64,000 nucleotides of DNA from assembly GCF_014843005.1 (NCBI RefSeq), contig NZ_JACYXM010000008.1, positions 62,001 to 126,000 on the forward strand. The letters run 5' to 3'. The position numbers were made by a program, and so were the translations under genes. This document shows positions 1 to 10,380 of the stretch, in pieces. The notes under the pieces are model-generated. The model was not told the origin of the DNA, made no database searches, and saw only the letters and a list, made by a program, of their open reading frames with translations. The DNA comes from Rhodanobacter sp. DHG33. GTDB lineage: Bacteria > Pseudomonadota > Gammaproteobacteria > Xanthomonadales > Rhodanobacteraceae. Every line of letters begins with the position of its first letter. Position 1 is the stretch's first letter.

Positions 1-928
<928 letters not shown>

Positions 929-1077
929 GTCGTGTCTGGGTACGGTGGGGAGCCACGCATTATGCCAGCCATGGCCATGGCTCCGTCCGGCAACGCCAGC
1001 TTGGCGCGATGCAGCTTGACGACTCCGGCCGGCGTCGTCAGGCTCGAACCATACTGTCACGCACGGGGAATGTCGCC

Positions 1078-1545
1078 ATGAAACATGCTGTCCGTCTCGC
1101 CCTCGCCTTCGGCCTGCTGCTGGGGACGGGAGCTGTTTCCGCCGCCGACGTGAGCACGCCGGTCGGCACCTGGAAGCAGGTGGACGATGTCTCCGGCAAG
1201 CCGACCTCGATCCTGCAGATCACCGAGTCCAATGGCCAACTGCAGGCCAAGGTGCTGCAGGTGATGAACGCCTCGCCGGAAGACGTCGCCCGCGACGGCA
1301 ACCCGCCGAAGTGCACCCAGTGCGACGGCGCGCGCAAGGACCAGCCCATCATCGGCATGACCATCATGTGGGGCGTGACGCGGGACTACGACGTGTGGGA
1401 CGGCGGCAGGATCCTCGATCCCAAAAACGGCAAGGTCTACAAGGTGAAGCTCACGCTGAAGGACCACGGGCAGAAGCTCGACGTGCACGGCTACATCGGC
1501 TTCTCCCTGCTGGGACGCAGCCAGGTGTGGGAACGCACCGAGTAA
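1078..1545 (+). CDS. DUF2147 family exported protein
   Basis: Protein of 155 residues with a clear signal peptide (MKHAVRLALAFGLLLGTGAVSA, cut before ADVST), so periplasmic or secreted. The mature part has DUF2147 hallmarks: GTWKQVDD at the start, a CTQC pair near residue 82, IIGMTIMWG, GGRILDPKNGKVYK, and a C-terminal GYIGFSLLGRSQVWER. The family is a small beta-barrel-like fold with no proven reaction. The reading frame is open further upstream, but the ATG at 1078 gives the signal peptide immediately, so that start was chosen. A hairpin just after the stop suggests a single-gene transcript. Confidence 0.88.
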   Translation: MKHAVRLALAFGLLLGTGAVSAADVSTPVGTWKQVDDVSGKPTSILQITESNGQLQAKVLQVMNASPEDVARDGNPPKCTQCDGARKDQPIIGMTIMWGVTRDYDVWDGGRILDPKNGKVYKVKLTLKDHGQKLDVHGYIGFSLLGRSQVWERTE

Positions 1546-1560
1546 TTCCCGGCACGTGCA

Positions 1561-1585
1561 GCGCACTCTCGGCTGGAGAGTGCGC
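1561..1585 (+). terminator. Hairpin after the DUF2147 gene
   Basis: A perfect 10-bp stem (GCGCACTCTC pairing with GAGAGTGCGC) with a 5-nt loop starts 15 nt after the stop codon. No T-tract follows, so it may be a factor-assisted terminator or an mRNA-stabilising end. Confidence 0.5.
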
Positions 1586-1735
1586 GGAAGAACGCTTCAC
1601 GAGCCTCTCACGCCGCGACAGCACAGCGCATCACAACGCGCGACATGAGCCGCACGCTGTCATCCAGCCGTCGCCGATCCGCAATCGTCTCCCCGGCACT
1701 GTCCCGCCCTTCTCACACCACGAAGGGAGCGGGGT

Positions 1736-3538
1736 ATGCGACATCAACGCAAGTCGAACATGGGCGTGCTGCTGGCGGCGGCCTGCCTTGGCGGACTGTT
1801 CGCCACATCGGCCTCCGCCGGTGCCAGCAGCAACCTGCTGGTGAACGGCAGCGGCGAATCGGGCACCTGCACCGCCGACTGGTCGGCGGTGAATACCGTG
1901 CCGGGCTGGACGGTGACGCAAGGCAGTCCGTCGACCGTGTGCTACTCGATCGGCAGCTTCAGCACGCCGGGCAACGCCTCGGGCGGCAACGCCTTCATCG
2001 CCGACGGCCCCTATGGCGATTCCGCGCTGCGCCAGAACGTGGACGTGTCCAGCGCCGCCGGCGCCATCGACGGCGGCACCATCACCTACTCGCTTTCGGG
2101 CTGGCTCGGTGGCTACACCACCTACAACGGGCAGGCCGTGGTCACGGCGACCTTTCTCGACGCCAACGGCAAGCCGCTGGGCACGCCCGCGCAGCTTGCC
2201 GGCGCGAACGCATCCGCGCGCGGCGACAAGACCGGCTTCCTGGCCAAATCGGCCACCGGCAATGTACCGGCAGGCACGCGCACGATCTCCGTGCTGTTGC
2301 AGTTCAACGACACCTCGGCGTCCTACAACATCGGCTATGCCGACAATCTCTCGCTGACGCTGTCCACGCCGGTCACGGCGGCCACCCTGCAGGCGCCGCC
2401 CTCGCACGTACCGGCCTTCGACCACGTCTTCATGGTGATGATGGAAAACACCGACTACGACGCGGTGATCGGCGACACCACCGACGCTCCCTTCATCAAC
2501 AGCCTCGCCAACCAGGGCACGCTGCTCGACAACTACAGCGGCGTCTACCACCCCAGCGACGAGAACTACCTGGCGATCGCCGGCGGCGACACCTTCGTGA
2601 AGGGCGCGATCTACTACCCGAACATCAAGGTCACGGCGCAGCACATCGGCGACCGGCTCGAAGCCATCGGCAAGACCTGGAAGGCCTATGAGCAGGGCAT
2701 GGGCACGCCGTGCAATACCAGCAACAACAACGACAGCTACTACGAACCGGACGACGCGCCGTTCATCAACTTCACCGACATCTCCTCGAACCCCACGCGT
2801 TGCGCGGCGCATCTGTTCGACACCACCCAATTGACCACCGACCTGCAGTCGGCCGCCAGCACGCCGAACTTCTCCTGGATCGCCGCGGACGACTACTACG
2901 ACGGCGAGTCCTCCGGCAACGGATCGGCGCAAAGCCTGCAGGTGCAGAACGGCTGGTTGCAGCAGACCCTGCAGCCCATCTTCAATTCGCCGGCGTGGAC
3001 GCAGCAGCGCTCGCTGCTGATCCTCACCTGGGACGAATCGGAATCCACCAGCGGCAACCACATCGCCACCATCCTGGTCGGCTCGCCGGGCGCGGTGCAG
3101 GCCGGCTACACCAGCAATGCCAGCTACAACCATTTCAGCGTCGGCCGCACCATCGAGAACGCGCTGGGCATCGCGCCGCTCACCAACAACGACCAGTACG
3201 CGCAGCCGATCAACGACGCCTTCGTCGCCACCGCCGCCGTGACCACGCCCAGCCTCGCCAGCACCATGCCTAGCGTGAGCCAGGGCACCTACGTGCACTT
3301 CGACTACGCCACGCCGGCCAGCCGGCTCAACGGTGAGAACTGGGTCGGCATCTACGCCGCAGGCAGCGGCCCCGGCAACGGCAGTTCCGCGAGCTGGCAG
3401 TACGCGCCGAACGGCAGTGGCACGGTGACGTTCGATACCTCCAGCCTGTCGCCGGGCACGTACAACGTCTGGTACTGCTACGACGATGGCTACACCGTGT
3501 TGGCCGGCCCCGTCACATTGACCGTGACCAGCCACTGA
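1736..3538 (+). CDS. Secreted phosphoesterase (phospholipase C / acid phosphatase family, PF04185 type)
   Basis: Protein of 600 residues with a signal peptide ending at ATSASA-GASS. Residues about 30-215 form a beta-rich, carbohydrate-binding-like module (NLLVNGSGESG opening). The catalytic domain follows, with DHVFMVMMENTDYD near residue 225, then DAPFINSLANQGT, YSGVYHPSDENYLAIAGGDT, NFSWIAADDYYDG and LLILTWDESEST. These are the metal-site and active-site blocks of the phosphoesterase family that includes bacterial phospholipases C and AcpA-type acid phosphatases. The last 95 residues look like a separate beta-sandwich. An AGGGAGC ribosome site precedes the ATG. Substrate (phospholipid or phosphomonoester) cannot be told from sequence. 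It stands alone between hairpins, followed by another secreted hydrolase. Confidence 0.85.
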   Translation: MRHQRKSNMGVLLAAACLGGLFATSASAGASSNLLVNGSGESGTCTADWSAVNTVPGWTVTQGSPSTVCYSIGSFSTPGNASGGNAFIADGPYGDSALRQNVDVSSAAGAIDGGTITYSLSGWLGGYTTYNGQAVVTATFLDANGKPLGTPAQLAGANASARGDKTGFLAKSATGNVPAGTRTISVLLQFNDTSASYNIGYADNLSLTLSTPVTAATLQAPPSHVPAFDHVFMVMMENTDYDAVIGDTTDAPFINSLANQGTLLDNYSGVYHPSDENYLAIAGGDTFVKGAIYYPNIKVTAQHIGDRLEAIGKTWKAYEQGMGTPCNTSNNNDSYYEPDDAPFINFTDISSNPTRCAAHLFDTTQLTTDLQSAASTPNFSWIAADDYYDGESSGNGSAQSLQVQNGWLQQTLQPIFNSPAWTQQRSLLILTWDESESTSGNHIATILVGSPGAVQAGYTSNASYNHFSVGRTIENALGIAPLTNNDQYAQPINDAFVATAAVTTPSLASTMPSVSQGTYVHFDYATPASRLNGENWVGIYAAGSGPGNGSSASWQYAPNGSGTVTFDTSSLSPGTYNVWYCYDDGYTVLAGPVTLTVTSH

Positions 3539-3549
3539 GCATCATCCGG

Positions 3550-3587
3550 GCCCATCCCGCTTTCCTTCGCCGGAAGGTGGGATGGGC
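3550..3587 (+). terminator. Terminator-like hairpin after the phosphoesterase gene
   Basis: A long stem begins 12 nt after the stop: GCCCATCCC pairs with GGGATGGGC, extended inward by a further imperfect 7 bp (one G-T and one T-G wobble). The following bases are only mildly T-rich. Confidence 0.6.
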
Positions 3588-3930
3588 TTCCACGATTACG
3601 CGTTTTGAACGCTTCTTCGCTCGCCCGGATGCGAAACGGGTATGCCATTTTTTCATGATCGATGCACTGGACCGGGTCGCCGATTCGAGCGCATGCTCCC
3701 GAAGCCGTCGGCCAGCAGGCCGGGCACCGGGGCATTGTCGATTTTCAGTCAGCGCGACCGCTGTATGTGGCTGCGTCGGGCCCATACAGCGATCCGATGA
3801 CTCTTTCGCTGGCACACGTTCGACGCAAGGGAGGCAGACCTAGACCGATCTATCCAATTCAAACGATCTGTTTCATCACAGGGGACAGGGGACTCGTTTT
3901 TTTCATCAGGTATTTCTTGGGAGAAAAGAC
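3588..3930 (+). other. Noncoding interval upstream of the S53 peptidase
   Basis: About 340 bp without a convincing gene; the short open frames here lack ribosome sites and family features. The last 80 bases are visibly more AT-rich than the rest and probably hold the promoter and leader of the peptidase gene, but no confident -35/-10 pair was found. Confidence 0.5.
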
Positions 3931-6225
3931 GTGAAAACTGAACATGTGATGTTGGGTGTATCCATTGCCGCCGCGCTCGCCACCTTGCCGGCGATCGCCT
4001 TGGCTCAAGCTTCGTCCGCGCTGGCCGGCCTGAATACGGTCGAGGCGCCGCGCGTCACCCAGACTGTCGACAATCGCGTCGTGTCGATGCTGGGCAATAC
4101 CCACCTGGCTCTGCTCAATAGCGTGAAGCCGACCGGTCCGGTGGCGGATTCGCTGCCCATGAACCACATGCAGCTGGTCCTGCAGCGCAGCGCCTTGCGC
4201 AAATCGGCACTGGAGTCGTTGATCGCCGCACAGCACGATCCTTCGTCGTCCAAATTCCATCGATGGATAACGCCCGCCCAGTTCGGCGAAAACTTCGGCG
4301 TCGCCGACGCGGACATCAATGCCGTGAAATCGTGGCTCGTTTCACAGGGCTTCACCGTCAACGGGGTGTACCCGAACAAGTCGCAGATCGATTTCAGCGG
4401 CACGGCCGGCCTGGTGCGCCAGGCATTCCACACGCAGGTGAACCGCTACACCGTCAACAGCGTCAGCCACGTGGCCAACGCGAGCGACATCAGCATTCCC
4501 TCGGCGCTGCAGAGCGTGATCGTCGGCGTGGCGGGCTTGAACGATTTCCGACCGCAGCCGTTGCACGTGGCCCCGCAGGTCGGCCGCTTCAATGCCGGCA
4601 AGCACAACTTCACGCTGCAGAAAGCGTCCGCGTCCGCCACGAACTCCCAGGCCAACCCGATGGCGGTGGCGTTCACCAATGGCGCCCGCGGCTTCGCGCC
4701 GTACGACCTCAACACGATGTACAACACCACGGCGCTCTACAACAAAGGCCTTACCGGCAAGGGCATTTCCATCGCCGTGGTCGAGGACAGCGACATGGAC
4801 GTTTCGGACTGGCCCAACTTCGTCAGCCAGTTCAACCTCGGCAGCTACGGCGGCACGTTCAAGCAGTTCCAGCCGCAGCTGACGCCGGCCACGGGCAACT
4901 GCACCGATCCCGGCAATGCCACGGGCGACGGGGAAAGCATCGAGACCGTGCTGGACTCGGAGTGGTCCACGGCGATGGCACCGGGTGCCGACATCTGGGT
5001 GGCGACCTGCAATGACGCCGGCAGCACCAACTTCTTCGGCGGCGTGTATACGGCGGCCAACAACCTGATCAACGGCACTACGCGGCCAGACATCATCAGC
5101 GCGAGTTACGGATACGGGGAAGGCTATACGGATGCCGCCAGCAAGACGGCGATCGACCTGATGTGGGCCCAGGCCGATGTGGAAGGCATCTCGGTCTTCG
5201 TTTCCACCGGCGATTCCGGTGCCAACCCGAGCTTCAACGGCTCCATCATCAATGGCGTCGGCGTGGACGCCAATTCGTTCGCCACCTCGCCCAATGTCAC
5301 CGGCGTCGGCGGATCGGATACGGCCGACGTGCTCGACGGCACGACCAAGAAATACTTCAGCAGCACGCTCAATGCCGTGTACGGCTCGGCGCTGTCTTAT
5401 GTGCCCGAGATCACCTGGAACGAGTCCTGCGGCAACACCACGGCGGCCCAGCAACTGGTGGGGCTGACGGCACTGCAGTTCTGCAAGAACGCGCTGATCT
5501 ACGACCCGTACGGCTACTACGCGACATCCGAGAGCGGCAGCGGCGGCCCCTCGTCGGTCGACCGCAAGCCGGCCTGGCAGCGGCAGGTGCGCGGAGCGGC
5601 CAAGGACCAATCGCGCGACCTGCCCGACGTCTCGCTGTTCGGCGGCTCCTATGGCGGATATTCGTGGGTCATCCTCTGCACCGGCGACTACCCGTGCGCA
5701 AAGAACTTCACGACGCCGGTGGTGCTGGAGGGTGGGACGTCCCTGTCGTCGCCGATGTTCGCCGGCATCCAGGCGTTGATCGACCAGGGCCTGTCCAAGG
5801 CCGGCCTGCCCGCGGGCCAGGGCAATGCCGCGCCCACGCTGTACGCACTGGCGAGGAGCGAATACGGGGATGCGACGGGAGCCACTCCGGCCACGCTTGC
5901 GCAATGCAATGCCGACAACGGCACCAAGGGCACCGGCAAGTGTGTGTTCCACAACATCACCGGAGGAGGCAATTCGACGCAGTGCATCGAGGTGGCAGCG
6001 TTTGCCGAGACTACGCCGGATTGCTACTTCTACGGCACGATAGCGAACTTCGAGGGGGCCTACGGCTCCACCAAGATCGGACTGACCTCGACCAGCGCAA
6101 CGAAGTACAGCCCGACCACCGCGGCCTATGCCGCGCAACCCGGCTGGAGCTTCGCCAATGGCCTGGGCTCGGTGAATGCCACCAACCTGTATTCGGCCTG
6201 GATGGCCTTCGTGAATGCACCGTAG
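3931..6225 (+). CDS. S53 family serine-carboxyl peptidase (sedolisin/kumamolisin type), secreted
   Basis: Protein of 764 residues starting at a GTG with GGGAGA upstream. A signal peptide (to about residue 24) is followed by a Pro-kumamolisin activation domain (about 40-200) and the S53 catalytic domain. The Glu-x3-Asp pair is in SIETVLD (E338, D342) and the nucleophile in GGTSLSSP (S604), giving the Glu-Asp-Ser triad of sedolisins, which cleave proteins at acidic pH. The propeptide is normally removed by self-cleavage after export. A 70-residue Cys-containing insertion follows the catalytic Ser. With the preceding phosphoesterase it forms a pair of independent extracellular hydrolases separated by terminator-like hairpins, so not an operon. 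Confidence 0.92.
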   Translation: MKTEHVMLGVSIAAALATLPAIALAQASSALAGLNTVEAPRVTQTVDNRVVSMLGNTHLALLNSVKPTGPVADSLPMNHMQLVLQRSALRKSALESLIAAQHDPSSSKFHRWITPAQFGENFGVADADINAVKSWLVSQGFTVNGVYPNKSQIDFSGTAGLVRQAFHTQVNRYTVNSVSHVANASDISIPSALQSVIVGVAGLNDFRPQPLHVAPQVGRFNAGKHNFTLQKASASATNSQANPMAVAFTNGARGFAPYDLNTMYNTTALYNKGLTGKGISIAVVEDSDMDVSDWPNFVSQFNLGSYGGTFKQFQPQLTPATGNCTDPGNATGDGESIETVLDSEWSTAMAPGADIWVATCNDAGSTNFFGGVYTAANNLINGTTRPDIISASYGYGEGYTDAASKTAIDLMWAQADVEGISVFVSTGDSGANPSFNGSIINGVGVDANSFATSPNVTGVGGSDTADVLDGTTKKYFSSTLNAVYGSALSYVPEITWNESCGNTTAAQQLVGLTALQFCKNALIYDPYGYYATSESGSGGPSSVDRKPAWQRQVRGAAKDQSRDLPDVSLFGGSYGGYSWVILCTGDYPCAKNFTTPVVLEGGTSLSSPMFAGIQALIDQGLSKAGLPAGQGNAAPTLYALARSEYGDATGATPATLAQCNADNGTKGTGKCVFHNITGGGNSTQCIEVAAFAETTPDCYFYGTIANFEGAYGSTKIGLTSTSATKYSPTTAAYAAQPGWSFANGLGSVNATNLYSAWMAFVNAP

Positions 6226-6249
6226 TAGCTCGATGCGCTGACGCGATTT

Positions 6250-6275
6250 CCCTTGGCGGGCATCCCCGCCAAGGG
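6250..6275 (+). terminator. Hairpin after the S53 peptidase gene
   Basis: A perfect 11-bp stem (CCCTTGGCGGG with CCCGCCAAGGG) and 4-nt loop lies 24 nt after the stop. There is no strong T-run. The rest of the gap to metG (to 6497) shows no gene. Confidence 0.6.
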
Positions 6276-6497
6276 TTCGGCGCCTGCCGGGCGCCCCGTG
6301 CAGCCGCCCTTGTGTACTTGTCGCTCCGCGGAGTTGCGCAGCAAGCGGGCGATGATCGCGCACATCCCCATGCCAGGAACACGCTGCGGCGCGCCGTCTT
6401 GCGATGCCGTCCGAGACCGGTGCCGCTCCCCTGCGTCGAAGTAGGCGGCCAATCCCGCATGCCATAATTGCGAACCCGCCCACCTCTACGAGACGCC

Positions 6498-8600
6498 ATG
6501 TCCCGCCGCCTGCTCGTCACCAACGCCCTGCCCTACGCCAATGGCCCGCTGCACATGGGCCATCTGCTGGGCTATATCCAGGCCGACATCTGGGTGCGGG
6601 CGCAGCGCATGATGGGCAACGACGTGGCCTATGTCTGCGCCGACGACGCCCACGGCACGCCGATCATGCTGGCCGCCGAAAAGGCCGGGATGACGCCGGA
6701 AGCCTTCATCGCCGGCATCCGCGTGGGCCACGAGGCTGACTTCGCCGCGTTCGGCGTGGCCTTCGACCACTACCACTCCACGCACTCGGACGAGAACCGC
6801 GAGCTGGCTTCGCTGATCTACACGCGGCTGCGCGACGGAGGCTACATCGCCAAGCGCAGCATCCAGCAGCTGTTCGATCCCGAGAAGCAGATGTTCCTGC
6901 CGGACCGCTACATCAAGGGCACCTGCCCGAAGTGCGGCACGCCCGACCAGTACGGCGACAACTGCGAAAACTGCGGCGCCACCTATGCACCCACCGACCT
7001 CATCAACCCCTATTCGGTGATGTCGGGCGCCACGCCGATGCTGAAGGATTCGGAGCATTACTTCTTCGAACTGGGCAAGTTCGAGAACCTGCTGCGCGAC
7101 TGGTTCGCCGGCAAGTACTCCAACGGCCGCCCGGTGGCGAACGCCGGCGTGGCCGCCAAGCTGCGCGAATGGCTGGACGGCGGACTGAAAGACTGGGACA
7201 TCTCGCGCGACGCGCCCTACTTCGGCTTCCCCATCCCCGACGCGCCGGGCAAGTTCTTCTACGTGTGGCTGGACGCGCCGGTGGGCTACCTCGCCAGCTT
7301 CAAGGCGCTGTGCGATCGCACCGGCCTGAAGTTCGACGACTACCTCGGCGCGGACAGCAGCGCCGAGATACACCATTTCATCGGCAAGGACATCATCAAT
7401 TTCCACGGCCTGTTCTGGCCGGCGATGCTGCATGGCGCGAACCTCCGCACGCCCACCGCGCTGCACGTCAACGGCTACCTCACCGTGAACGGCGCGAAGA
7501 TGTCCAAGTCGCGCGGCACCTTCATCCAGGCGCGCACCTATCTCGACGCCGGGCTCAACCCGGAATACCTGCGCTACTACTTCGCCAGCCTGCTCAACGA
7601 CACGCCGGTGGACGTGGACCTCGACCTCAAGGCCTTCGAGGAGCGCGTCAACTCGCACCTGGTCGGCAAGTGGGTGAACATCGCCAGCCGCACCGCGGGC
7701 TTCGTGCACAAGTTCTTCGACGGCAGGCTGGCCAACGAATACGACGCGAAGCACACCGCCCTGTGGCGGGACCTGCTCGCGCACTACGAGGGCATCGAAG
7801 CGCTGTACGAAGGCGGCGAGTTCGCCGAACTCACCCGCCGCTTCGTGCTGATGGCCGACCTCATCAACGGTCACATCGCCGAGAAGGCGCCGTGGGCGAT
7901 GGCCAAGGACGAGGCGCGCCGCGCCGAGCTGCACCAGGTGTGCTCGTTCGCACTGGCCGCCTTCCGCCTGCTTGCCGGCATGCTCAAGCCCATCGTGCCC
8001 GCCACCGTGGCCGCCGCCGAGCAGTTCCTCGCTGCGCCCATCGCCAACTTCGCCGAGGCGCGCAGCGCGCTGCACGGCCACGCTATCCACGCCTTCGAAC
8101 CGCTGCTCGCACGCCTCGATCCCAAGCTCGTCGAAACGATGATCGAAGCCTCCAAGGAATCGCTGGGCGCAGCAGCACCCGCCGCCGAACCACCCAAGAA
8201 AAAGCCCATGAACGACACCGCCAAGCCTGCCGCCGCTCCCGCCGAAGCACACGCCACAACTACGCCGGCCACGATCGCCATCGACGATTTCGCCAAGCTC
8301 GACCTGCGCGTGGGCAAGGTGCTGGCCTGCGAGTTCGTGGAAGGCTCGGACAAGCTGCTGCGCTTCGAACTGGATGCCGGCGACCTCGGCAAGCGGCAGA
8401 TCTTCTCTGGCATCCGCGCCGCCTACGGCGAGCCCGAAAAGCTGGTCGGTCGCAACGTGGTGTTCATCGCCAACCTCGCGCCGCGCAAGATGCGCTTCGG
8501 CCTCTCCGAGGGCATGATCCTCTCCGCTGGCGACGGCGGCAGCGACCTGTTCCTGCTCGACGCCGACCAGGGTGCCAAGCCGGGCGCCACGGTACGCTGA
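6498..8600 (+). CDS. metG: Methionyl-tRNA synthetase
   Basis: Charges tRNA-Met in the cytosol. 700 residues. The class I signature is PLHMGH (HIGH motif) near residue 16. The zinc knuckle CPKCG...CENCG lies near 144-162, and KMSKS near 335. A C-terminal EMAP-II-like tRNA-binding domain (DFAKLDLRVGKVLACEFVEG, from about 597) is joined by an Ala/Pro/Lys-rich linker (about 555-590). This is the long, dimeric MetRS type of gammaproteobacteria. The ATG at 6498 was chosen because the protein then begins MSRRLLVTNALPYANG as in the family; the open frame extends upstream without conserved sequence. Confidence 0.97.
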   Translation: MSRRLLVTNALPYANGPLHMGHLLGYIQADIWVRAQRMMGNDVAYVCADDAHGTPIMLAAEKAGMTPEAFIAGIRVGHEADFAAFGVAFDHYHSTHSDENRELASLIYTRLRDGGYIAKRSIQQLFDPEKQMFLPDRYIKGTCPKCGTPDQYGDNCENCGATYAPTDLINPYSVMSGATPMLKDSEHYFFELGKFENLLRDWFAGKYSNGRPVANAGVAAKLREWLDGGLKDWDISRDAPYFGFPIPDAPGKFFYVWLDAPVGYLASFKALCDRTGLKFDDYLGADSSAEIHHFIGKDIINFHGLFWPAMLHGANLRTPTALHVNGYLTVNGAKMSKSRGTFIQARTYLDAGLNPEYLRYYFASLLNDTPVDVDLDLKAFEERVNSHLVGKWVNIASRTAGFVHKFFDGRLANEYDAKHTALWRDLLAHYEGIEALYEGGEFAELTRRFVLMADLINGHIAEKAPWAMAKDEARRAELHQVCSFALAAFRLLAGMLKPIVPATVAAAEQFLAAPIANFAEARSALHGHAIHAFEPLLARLDPKLVETMIEASKESLGAAAPAAEPPKKKPMNDTAKPAAAPAEAHATTTPATIAIDDFAKLDLRVGKVLACEFVEGSDKLLRFELDAGDLGKRQIFSGIRAAYGEPEKLVGRNVVFIANLAPRKMRFGLSEGMILSAGDGGSDLFLLDADQGAKPGATVR

Positions 8601-8610
8601 CGGCAAACGC

Positions 8611-9066
8611 ATGCGATGCGCCCACCGATCCTACGACCTTGCCGAGGCGGAGATCGTCGCTGGCCTGCTACGTGAGGAAGGGTGCATCGCCTTCGTTTTC
8701 GAAAATGGCCTGTCTCGGCTCAAGTGGTATCAGGTGATCGCATTCGGCGGATTCATGGTCATGGTGCCTGATACATACCTGGCGCAGGCACGCGATGTCC
8801 TTGATCACTGGCGGCGTGGTGACTATCGCCTCGACTGCGATGATTGCTGCCCTCGCTGCCAGAGTAGCGACATCGAAGAAAACCCAAACTATCGCGGGTG
8901 GGCTTTCTTTTTCGGATGCGTCCTCGGCCTACCGATATGGCCAGCACTCAAATGGCGGGAGCGTTGCAAGTCGTGCGGTCACCACTGGAGAGCGGTTCCT
9001 CCTGATACCTATGCCGAATTGAGCAAGCCGGCAACCAGGCCCGAAACGCGTGAGCACCATGGCTGA
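8611..9066 (+). CDS. DUF2007-like protein with a zinc-ribbon-like Cys cluster
   Basis: About 151 residues from the ATG at 8611; an in-frame GTG at 8572 would overlap metG. Residues 1-70 look like the DUF2007 'putative signal transducing' domain, with the pattern [23 protein letters not shown] and [15 protein letters not shown]. Residues about 75-110 hold C-x3-CC-x2-C (CDDCCPRC), a short hydrophobic stretch ([15 protein letters not shown]), then CKSCGHHW. The paired cysteines suggest a zinc ribbon interrupted by a hydrophobic loop. Codon use is less GC-biased than its neighbours (for example aaccc aaactatcg). It ends 8 nt inside the next gene, so the two may be translationally coupled. Function unknown. 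Confidence 0.7.
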   Translation: MRCAHRSYDLAEAEIVAGLLREEGCIAFVFENGLSRLKWYQVIAFGGFMVMVPDTYLAQARDVLDHWRRGDYRLDCDDCCPRCQSSDIEENPNYRGWAFFFGCVLGLPIWPALKWRERCKSCGHHWRAVPPDTYAELSKPATRPETREHHG

Positions 9067-9670
9067 CCCCTTTCATCTCGCCAACCGCATAGACGCCCTG
9101 TTGCCGCAGACCCAGTGCGAGCAATGCGGCTACCACGGCTGCCGCCCCTACGCGGAGGCCATCGCGCGCGGCGAAGCGGAGATCAACCAGTGCCCGCCCG
9201 GCGGCGCGACCGGCATCGCGAAGCTGGCGATGCTGCTCGACCGCCCGGCGCTGCCGCTCAACCCTGCCAACGGCGTGGAGAAGCCGCGCATGCTGGCGCG
9301 GGTGATCGAGGACGAGTGCATCGGCTGCACCAAGTGCATCCAGGCCTGTCCGGTGGACGCCATCGTGGGGGCGGCCAAACTGATGCACACCGTGCTTGCC
9401 GACGATTGCACCGGCTGCGAGCTGTGCGTGCCTGCCTGCCCGGTCGACTGCATCGTGCTGGAACCGATGCCGGTCGAACTGATCGACCAGCCGCATGCCG
9501 ACGCGGCGCGCGAGCGCTTCCGTCAACGCGAGGCACGCCTTGCCCGCGAAGCCGCCGAACACGAGGCGGAACTGGCAGCGCGCAAGGCCGCGGTGGCCCC
9601 CACCGTATCCGCCAACCCGGTGCTGGCCGCCCTGGCGCGCGCCCGCGCCAAACAGGACAAGTCGCCATGA
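9059..9670 (+). CDS. rnfB: RnfB-like ferredoxin (orphan, no membrane anchor)
   Basis: 203 residues. An N-terminal four-cysteine Fe-S domain (C20, C23, C28, C45 in [16 protein letters not shown]...NQC) is followed by two ferredoxin [4Fe-4S] motifs: C87, C90, C93, C97 ([12 protein letters not shown]) and C117, C120, C123, C127 ([12 protein letters not shown]). This is the domain order of RnfB, the ferredoxin subunit of the Rnf/Rsx complex. The N-terminal membrane helix of true RnfB is absent, and no rnfA, C, D, G or E lies nearby. An Ala/Arg/Glu-rich tail (about 150-203) is probably helical. Its stop overlaps the nth start (ATGA). The electron partner is unknown. GTG at 9050 is an alternative start. 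Confidence 0.85.
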   Translation: MADPFHLANRIDALLPQTQCEQCGYHGCRPYAEAIARGEAEINQCPPGGATGIAKLAMLLDRPALPLNPANGVEKPRMLARVIEDECIGCTKCIQACPVDAIVGAAKLMHTVLADDCTGCELCVPACPVDCIVLEPMPVELIDQPHADAARERFRQREARLAREAAEHEAELAARKAAVAPTVSANPVLAALARARAKQDKSP

Positions 9671-10305
9671 AGCGCGCCGATGTGGTCGAGCTGTTCACGC
9701 GCCTGCGCGAACTGAACCCGCACCCCACCACCGAGCTTGCCTACACCACGCCGTTCGAGTTGCTGGTGGCCGTGGTGCTCTCCGCGCAAGCCACCGACGT
9801 GGGCGTCAACAAGGCCACGAAGAAGCTCTATCCCGTAGCGAACACGCCGCAGGCCATCCTCGAGCTGGGCGAGGATGGCCTGAAGAAGTACATCAGCACC
9901 ATCGGCCTGTTCAACGCCAAGGCAAAGAACGTGATCGCGCTCTGCCGCATCCTCGTCGAGCAGCATGGCGGCGAAGTGCCCCGCATGCGCGAAGCGCTGG
10001 AAGCGCTGCCCGGCGTGGGCCGCAAGACCGCCAACGTGGTGCTCAACACCGCCTTCGGCGAGCCCACCATCGCGGTGGACACGCATATCTTCCGCGTCTC
10101 CAACCGCACCGGCCTCGCCCCGGGCAAGGACGTGCGCGCGGTGGAGGACAAGCTGGAAAAGGTGATACCCGCCGAGTTCAAGCAGGACGCGCACCACTGG
10201 CTGATTCTGCATGGCCGCTACGTCTGCAAGGCGCGCAAGCCGGATTGCCCGGGCTGCGTCATCCGCGACCTGTGCCGCTACAAGGACAAGACCTTGGCGG
10301 ACTGA
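9667..10305 (+). CDS. nth: Endonuclease III (DNA glycosylase / AP lyase)
   Basis: 212 residues, the standard length. It removes oxidised pyrimidines from DNA and nicks at the abasic site. The helix-hairpin-helix [11 protein letters not shown] carries the catalytic Lys (K120), and [11 protein letters not shown] holds the catalytic Asp (D138), the same numbers as in E. coli. The C-terminal C-x6-C-x2-C-x5-C ([17 protein letters not shown]) binds a [4Fe-4S] cluster. It overlaps the preceding RnfB-like gene by 4 nt, so both are almost certainly one transcript. Confidence 0.97.
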   Translation: MKRADVVELFTRLRELNPHPTTELAYTTPFELLVAVVLSAQATDVGVNKATKKLYPVANTPQAILELGEDGLKKYISTIGLFNAKAKNVIALCRILVEQHGGEVPRMREALEALPGVGRKTANVVLNTAFGEPTIAVDTHIFRVSNRTGLAPGKDVRAVEDKLEKVIPAEFKQDAHHWLILHGRYVCKARKPDCPGCVIRDLCRYKDKTLAD

Positions 10306-10380
10306 ACCGGCCGGCGCAACGCGTCGCCAACGCCGAATGATGTACAAACGGAGCCTCGCCCACCAAGGAGGAACCGTTCC

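Noticed and set aside
3540-3930. Small open frames on both strands before the S53 peptidase
   Set aside because: None has a ribosome site, signal peptide or family pattern, and they overlap each other on opposite strands.
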